Below, piece by piece: positions 60,347 through 64,000 of a stretch of DNA of 64,000 nt. Under the pieces are notes generated by a model. It was not told the DNA's origin and did not search any database. It worked only from the letters and a program-made list of their open reading frames with translations. This DNA is from Hyphomonadaceae bacterium (GTDB taxonomy: Bacteria > Pseudomonadota > Alphaproteobacteria > Rhizobiales > Hyphomicrobiaceae): assembly GCA_019747815.1 (NCBI GenBank), contig JAIEQJ010000022.1:163801-227800 (forward strand). The letters run 5' to 3'. A program made the translations under genes and the position numbers. Each line of letters opens with the position of its first letter. Position 1 is the first letter of the stretch.

Positions 60347-61303
60347 ATGTCGACGGAGAAGCTGCATCCCGACGCGGCGCGGGTGTGCGACATGATCATC
60401 GCCGCCAACCGGCCGCCCATGGAGTCTTTGACGCCGGCACAGGCGCGCGAGGCCTATCTGGCTTCCCGCCAGCTTCTGCAGCCCGAGCCCGAGGCGGTTG
60501 CCGAGGTTGTCGCACTCGAGGCGGCCGGTCCGGCCGGCCCGATCCCGCTGAGACTCTACCGGGGCCACGGCGCCGACACGAGCCGGCCGCAGCCCGCTTT
60601 GGTTTTCTTCCACGGCGGCGGCTGGGTGATCGGCGATCTGGACAGCCACGACCAGGTCTGCCGCGCGTTCGCCAATGCCGCCCGCTCAATCGTCGTCGCC
60701 GTCCACTACCGGCTGGCACCTGAGCACAAATTTCCCGCGGCGGTGGACGATGCGGTGGCCGCCACACGCTGGGTGGCCGACAATGCGACCCGCCTGGGCA
60801 TCGACGCCAGCCGATTGGCCGTAGGGGGCGACAGCGCCGGCGGCAACCTGGCCGCGGTCGTCTGCCTGGACGCGCGGGACCGGGGCGGTCCGCCGCTGGC
60901 GTTCCAGCTTCTCATCTATCCCAGCACGGACATGGGCCTCGACCGGCCATCGCACCTGCGTCACGCCGACCAACTGCCGCTGCGCCGCCCGACCATGCAG
61001 TGGTTCGTCGCCCACTACCTGCGCGATGCCAGCGACCAGGCCGACTGGCGGGCATCGCCGCTCAGGGCAGGCAGCCTCGGCAAGCTGCCGCCCACCCTGG
61101 TCGCCACGGCGGGGTTCGACCCCCTGTGCGACGAGGGCGAGGCCTACGCCATGGCGCTGGCGGACGCCAAGGTGGAGGTTACGCTCGAACGCTTTGCCGG
61201 CCAGATCCACGGCTTTCTGAGCATGGGCCGCATCGTGGCCGATTCGGATCGCCTGATCCGGATGGCCGCCGCCGCCCTGCAGCGGGTGTTCAAGGTCGCC
61301 TGA
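60347..61303 (+). CDS. HSL-family alpha/beta hydrolase (esterase/lipase)
   Basis: A 318-residue hormone-sensitive-lipase-type esterase: oxyanion motif FFHGGGWVIGDLDSHD, nucleophile in GGDSAGGNLAA, acid in FDPLCDEGEAY and His in GQIHGFLSM. No signal peptide, so cytoplasmic. GAGGACAG lies a little upstream of ATG 60347. It follows ETF-QO by 32 bp and may be co-transcribed. Substrate unknown; short-chain esters are usual for the family. Confidence 0.92.
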   Translation: MSTEKLHPDAARVCDMIIAANRPPMESLTPAQAREAYLASRQLLQPEPEAVAEVVALEAAGPAGPIPLRLYRGHGADTSRPQPALVFFHGGGWVIGDLDSHDQVCRAFANAARSIVVAVHYRLAPEHKFPAAVDDAVAATRWVADNATRLGIDASRLAVGGDSAGGNLAAVVCLDARDRGGPPLAFQLLIYPSTDMGLDRPSHLRHADQLPLRRPTMQWFVAHYLRDASDQADWRASPLRAGSLGKLPPTLVATAGFDPLCDEGEAYAMALADAKVEVTLERFAGQIHGFLSMGRIVADSDRLIRMAAAALQRVFKVA

Positions 61304-61575
61304 CTATTGCGGGGTGCGGCCATCACAACGAAATGATGTGGAGAGCGTTGTCTTTGCGACTGGACGGGGACGGCCGTGGCGCCGACAATGCCCGTTGCGT
61401 TGACCATCGCGTGTTTGCCGCAATCTGCGTCCTTGCCGATCATCCGGCAACACTCGGTACGCACTAACTAAGATTGCACGGTCGTTGGGGTCGCAAGCCA
61501 AGGCCATCTCTGCTAGCGTGCGTGGGCCTTTGCGGAAACCAAGGGATGCCAACAACGCTCCCGACAAGAGGTGAC

Positions 61576-63375
61576 ATGCGCGCTCGTTCCTTTGCGTTTC
61601 TCAGGATCGCACCGATTTGCGCTCTCAGCGTTCTGGCGAGCGTCGGGCCAGCGTCGGCGGCCATCGGTGATGAGCAGCGCACCGAGACCCGCTCGCTGCT
61701 CGGCAGCTATCTCGCCGGCCGGCTGGCACGAACGCAGAACGACACGCCGGCGGCCGCCAGCTACTACGGCAAGGCGCTGCAGCAGGATCCCGACAATGAG
61801 GTGCTGATCGAGTTTGCGTTCCAGATGGAGGCGAGCGAGGGCAACTGGCTCCGCGCCGAGATGCTGGCGCGCAAGCTGGTCGCGGCACAACCCTCCCACC
61901 GGACGGCGCGCGCCTTCCTCGGCCTGGTGGCCTTCAAGGACGGCCGCTATCAGGAAGCGGAGGGGCACTTCCTGGAGGCCAGCAGCCATCCGATCGGGGA
62001 GCTGACGAGCGCGCTGGCGCGCGCCTGGATCTATCAGGCCCAGAACAAGACCCAGGACGCGCTGCATCTGCTGGATGGGCAGAAGCTGCCGGACTGGGCG
62101 CAGTATTTCCTGCGCTACCATCGCGCCCTGCTGGCGGATGTCGCAGGCCGCACCGCCGAAGCCCGCGTAGCCTATGAGCGGATGGCCAGAAGCGACCAGC
62201 AGCGCACGCTCCGCATCGCGCTCGCCTATGCCAGCCACGCCGGCCATGCCGGGGATGCCAAGCTCGCCCAGAGCATCCTCAACACGCATCTGGAGCGCAC
62301 AAAGGGCGAAGGGCACCCGAGCGTTCGGGCCCTGATCGAGCAGATCGAGGCCGGCCGGCGGCCGGAGCTGCTGATACGCACGCCGGCGGAAGGCCTCGCA
62401 GAGGTGTTCTACGGGCTCGGCGAGGCGCTGTCGGGCGAGGGCAGCGTGGCTGTCGGCGTCGTCCTCCTGCAGTTCTCGCTCTACCTGACGCCGGATGCGA
62501 TGTTTCCGCTCGTGACGCTGGCCAGCGCCCGCGAAACCACTAAGCGCTATGCCGCCGCCATCGACGCGTACGATCGCATTCCCAAGGGCACGCCGCTCGA
62601 GGTCAACGTCGAGATACGCAAGGCGCTGAACCTCAACCAGCTGGAGCGCGTGGACGACGCCAAGCGCCTGCTGGACGCGCTGGCGCAGCAGCATCCGCGC
62701 GATATCCGCCCGCTCGAGGCGCTCGGCAGCATCATGCGCGGACAGAAGCGCTACGAGGAGGCCGCGGACTACTACACGCGCGCCATTGCCCTCATCGACC
62801 GGCCGGAGGAGAAGCACTGGACGTTCTATTATTCGCGCGGCACCTGCTATGAGCGCATGAAGAAGCTGCCGCAGGCCGAGGCCGATCTGCAGAAGTCGCT
62901 ACAACTGAGCCCCAATCAGGCGCTGACGCTGAACTATCTGGGCTATACCTGGATCGATCACAACCGCAACCTGCAGCAGGGCCTTGGGCTGATCAAGAAG
63001 GCCGTCAATCTCAAGCCGGACGACGGTTACATCGTCGACAGCCTGGGATGGGCGTTCTATCGCCTGGGCAACTTCAAGGAGGCGGTCAAGCATCTGGAGC
63101 GCGCGGTGGAGCTGCGCCCGGAGGATGCCACCCTCAACGATCACCTCGGCGACGCCTATTGGCGCGTCAAGCGCGAGCGCGAAGCCAGGTTCCAGTGGGA
63201 GCAGGCCCTGACGCTCAAGCCCGAGCCGGAGGAGGCGGAGAAGATCCAGCGCAAGCTGGAGCGCGGCCTGCCGCCGGTGGCCAACGCCCGCCAAGGCAGC
63301 AAGCGTCAGGTGCAACGCCAGGAGCGCGCCAAGAAGCGCACCGAGGTCAACCCCGCCTCGCCATTCGTCCAGTGA
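61576..63375 (+). CDS. Tetratricopeptide-repeat protein, exported
   Basis: A 599-residue protein with a signal peptide (FLRIAPICALSVLASVGPASA) and many TPR units along its length, clearest at the end: AEADLQKSLQLSPNQALTLN, GLGLIKKAVNLKPDDGYIVD and AVKHLERAVELRPEDATLND. A basic C terminus follows (RQVQRQERAKKR). The layout matches the family of alphaproteobacterial periplasmic TPR proteins found upstream of ispE. It may be a scaffold for envelope proteins. ATG 61576 has an AGAGGTGAC ribosome site; ispE follows 45 bp later. Confidence 0.9.
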   Translation: MRARSFAFLRIAPICALSVLASVGPASAAIGDEQRTETRSLLGSYLAGRLARTQNDTPAAASYYGKALQQDPDNEVLIEFAFQMEASEGNWLRAEMLARKLVAAQPSHRTARAFLGLVAFKDGRYQEAEGHFLEASSHPIGELTSALARAWIYQAQNKTQDALHLLDGQKLPDWAQYFLRYHRALLADVAGRTAEARVAYERMARSDQQRTLRIALAYASHAGHAGDAKLAQSILNTHLERTKGEGHPSVRALIEQIEAGRRPELLIRTPAEGLAEVFYGLGEALSGEGSVAVGVVLLQFSLYLTPDAMFPLVTLASARETTKRYAAAIDAYDRIPKGTPLEVNVEIRKALNLNQLERVDDAKRLLDALAQQHPRDIRPLEALGSIMRGQKRYEEAADYYTRAIALIDRPEEKHWTFYYSRGTCYERMKKLPQAEADLQKSLQLSPNQALTLNYLGYTWIDHNRNLQQGLGLIKKAVNLKPDDGYIVDSLGWAFYRLGNFKEAVKHLERAVELRPEDATLNDHLGDAYWRVKREREARFQWEQALTLKPEPEEAEKIQRKLERGLPPVANARQGSKRQVQRQERAKKRTEVNPASPFVQ

Positions 63376-63420
63376 CCGGAGCGACGTCGGGCTCTCCGAG
63401 CCGCCGCTGCGGACGCCGTC

Positions 63421-64000
63421 ATGCCGGTTCGTGAGCTTGCCCCCGCCAAGATCAACCTGACGCTCGCCGTGCGCGGCCGGCGCGCGGACGGCTATCACGA
63501 GCTGGAAAGTCTCGTGACATTTGCCGACATCCACGACGCCGTGGTGCTCGAGCCCGGGGCGGAGGGCAGCGTGACCGTTGCCGGGGCCTTCGCCCAATAC
63601 ATCGGCGGTGAGAACCTGCTCATCCGGGCGCTCGCACTGCTGCGGGAGGCCGAGCCGGGACTGCGCCTGGGATCGGTGCGGCTCGAGAAGAATCTTCCCG
63701 TGGCGGCTGGTCTCGGCGGCGGATCGGCTGATGCCGCGGCCCTGTTGCGGGCCGTCCGGCGGGCCAACCCGAAGCATGCGGGGGGCGTGCCCTGGCTCGA
63801 GATTGCCGCACGCCTGGGGGCCGACGTGCCCGTGTGCCTCGGTGCCCGGCCGGCGCTGATGTGGGGGATCGGCGAAAAGATCGCGCCCGTCCCCCGCCTG
63901 CCGCCGTTGCACGCCGTGATCGTCAATCCACGCCTGCCGCTGCCGACCGCAGACGTGTTCGCGGCGCTTGCCGCCGGGCCGGCGCCAGCGGCCGCGCGGC
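63421..64000 (+). CDS. ispE: 4-diphosphocytidyl-2-C-methyl-D-erythritol kinase (3' end cut by window)
   Basis: The first 193 codons of IspE, a GHMP kinase of the non-mevalonate isoprenoid pathway that phosphorylates CDP-methylerythritol. It has the start motif ELAPAKINLTLAVRGRRADGYHEL, the ATP loop NLPVAAGLGGGSADAAALLR, and GADVPVCLGARPALMWGIGE. The reading frame is intact to the edge; the remaining third of the gene lies beyond 64000. Probably co-transcribed with the TPR gene. Confidence 0.96.
   Translation, partial: MPVRELAPAKINLTLAVRGRRADGYHELESLVTFADIHDAVVLEPGAEGSVTVAGAFAQYIGGENLLIRALALLREAEPGLRLGSVRLEKNLPVAAGLGGGSADAAALLRAVRRANPKHAGGVPWLEIAARLGADVPVCLGARPALMWGIGEKIAPVPRLPPLHAVIVNPRLPLPTADVFAALAAGPAPAAAR

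Overview
The window reads as chromosomal DNA of a GC-rich alphaproteobacterium, most likely of the order Hyphomicrobiales. The cues are the ethylmalonyl-CoA pathway genes, an orphan BcsS-type protein, a DUF2865 protein, ETF-ubiquinone oxidoreductase, an HWE-free NarL-type two-component pair and short palindromic intergenic repeats of the kind common in that order. Family and genus cannot be fixed from the sequence alone. There is no rRNA, IS element, prophage or CRISPR array; one tRNA gene (Ser, GGA) is present.

Layout. 0-6 kb: a sensor kinase (cut by the left edge) with its NarL-type regulator, a DUF2865 protein, an LpxH-like phosphoesterase and a frameshifted Tat-exported phosphoesterase. 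6-15 kb: three signature enzymes of the ethylmalonyl-CoA pathway (methylsuccinyl-CoA dehydrogenase, crotonyl-CoA carboxylase/reductase, ethylmalonyl-CoA mutase), interleaved with NamZ, a YihY-type membrane protein and two small proteins. 15-17.5 kb: a BoxR-type regulator (HTH plus shikimate-kinase-like domain) divergent from benzoate-CoA ligase. 18-25.5 kb: an acid/CoA block with a cyclase-family hydrolase, a CaiB/BaiF CoA-transferase, a ThDP enzyme of the oxalyl-CoA decarboxylase/2-hydroxyacyl-CoA lyase type, a phasin and a FadD ligase. 26-30 kb: BcsS, a VOC protein, a C45 autoproteolytic acyltransferase and a dienelactone-hydrolase-like protein.

30.1-36.6 kb is the most unusual part: a phosphopantetheinyl transferase and a lysine 2,3-aminomutase in one operon, divergent from a 1376-residue Pls/PosA-type single-module NRPS (adenylation, carrier, membrane and left-handed beta-helix acyltransferase-like domains). 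Together they could make beta-lysine, load it and polymerise or attach it, which would be an epsilon-poly-lysine-like system built on beta-lysine.

36.7-43.5 kb: an FCD-type GntR regulator divergent from serine-glyoxylate aminotransferase, two inverted REP-like palindromes, a complete tripartite tricarboxylate transporter (TctC-B-A) and an acyl-CoA dehydrogenase. 43.8-52 kb: tRNA-Ser and housekeeping/envelope genes (msrA, mepA, dsbB, yqaA-like, tonB-like, rnhB, a small HExxH protein, a PA0069-type radical SAM protein). 52-58.5 kb: two small glycosyltransferases around a Tat-exported metallo-beta-lactamase-fold enzyme, an ArsR/SRPBCC pair with two clear operators, moaB, a GyrI-like protein and a family 4/5 uracil-DNA glycosylase. 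58.6-64 kb: ETF-QO, an HSL-type hydrolase, a TPR protein and ispE (cut by the right edge). The many acyl-CoA enzymes plus ETF-QO fit an organism that lives on organic acids, fatty acids and aromatics and assimilates acetyl-CoA through the ethylmalonyl-CoA route.
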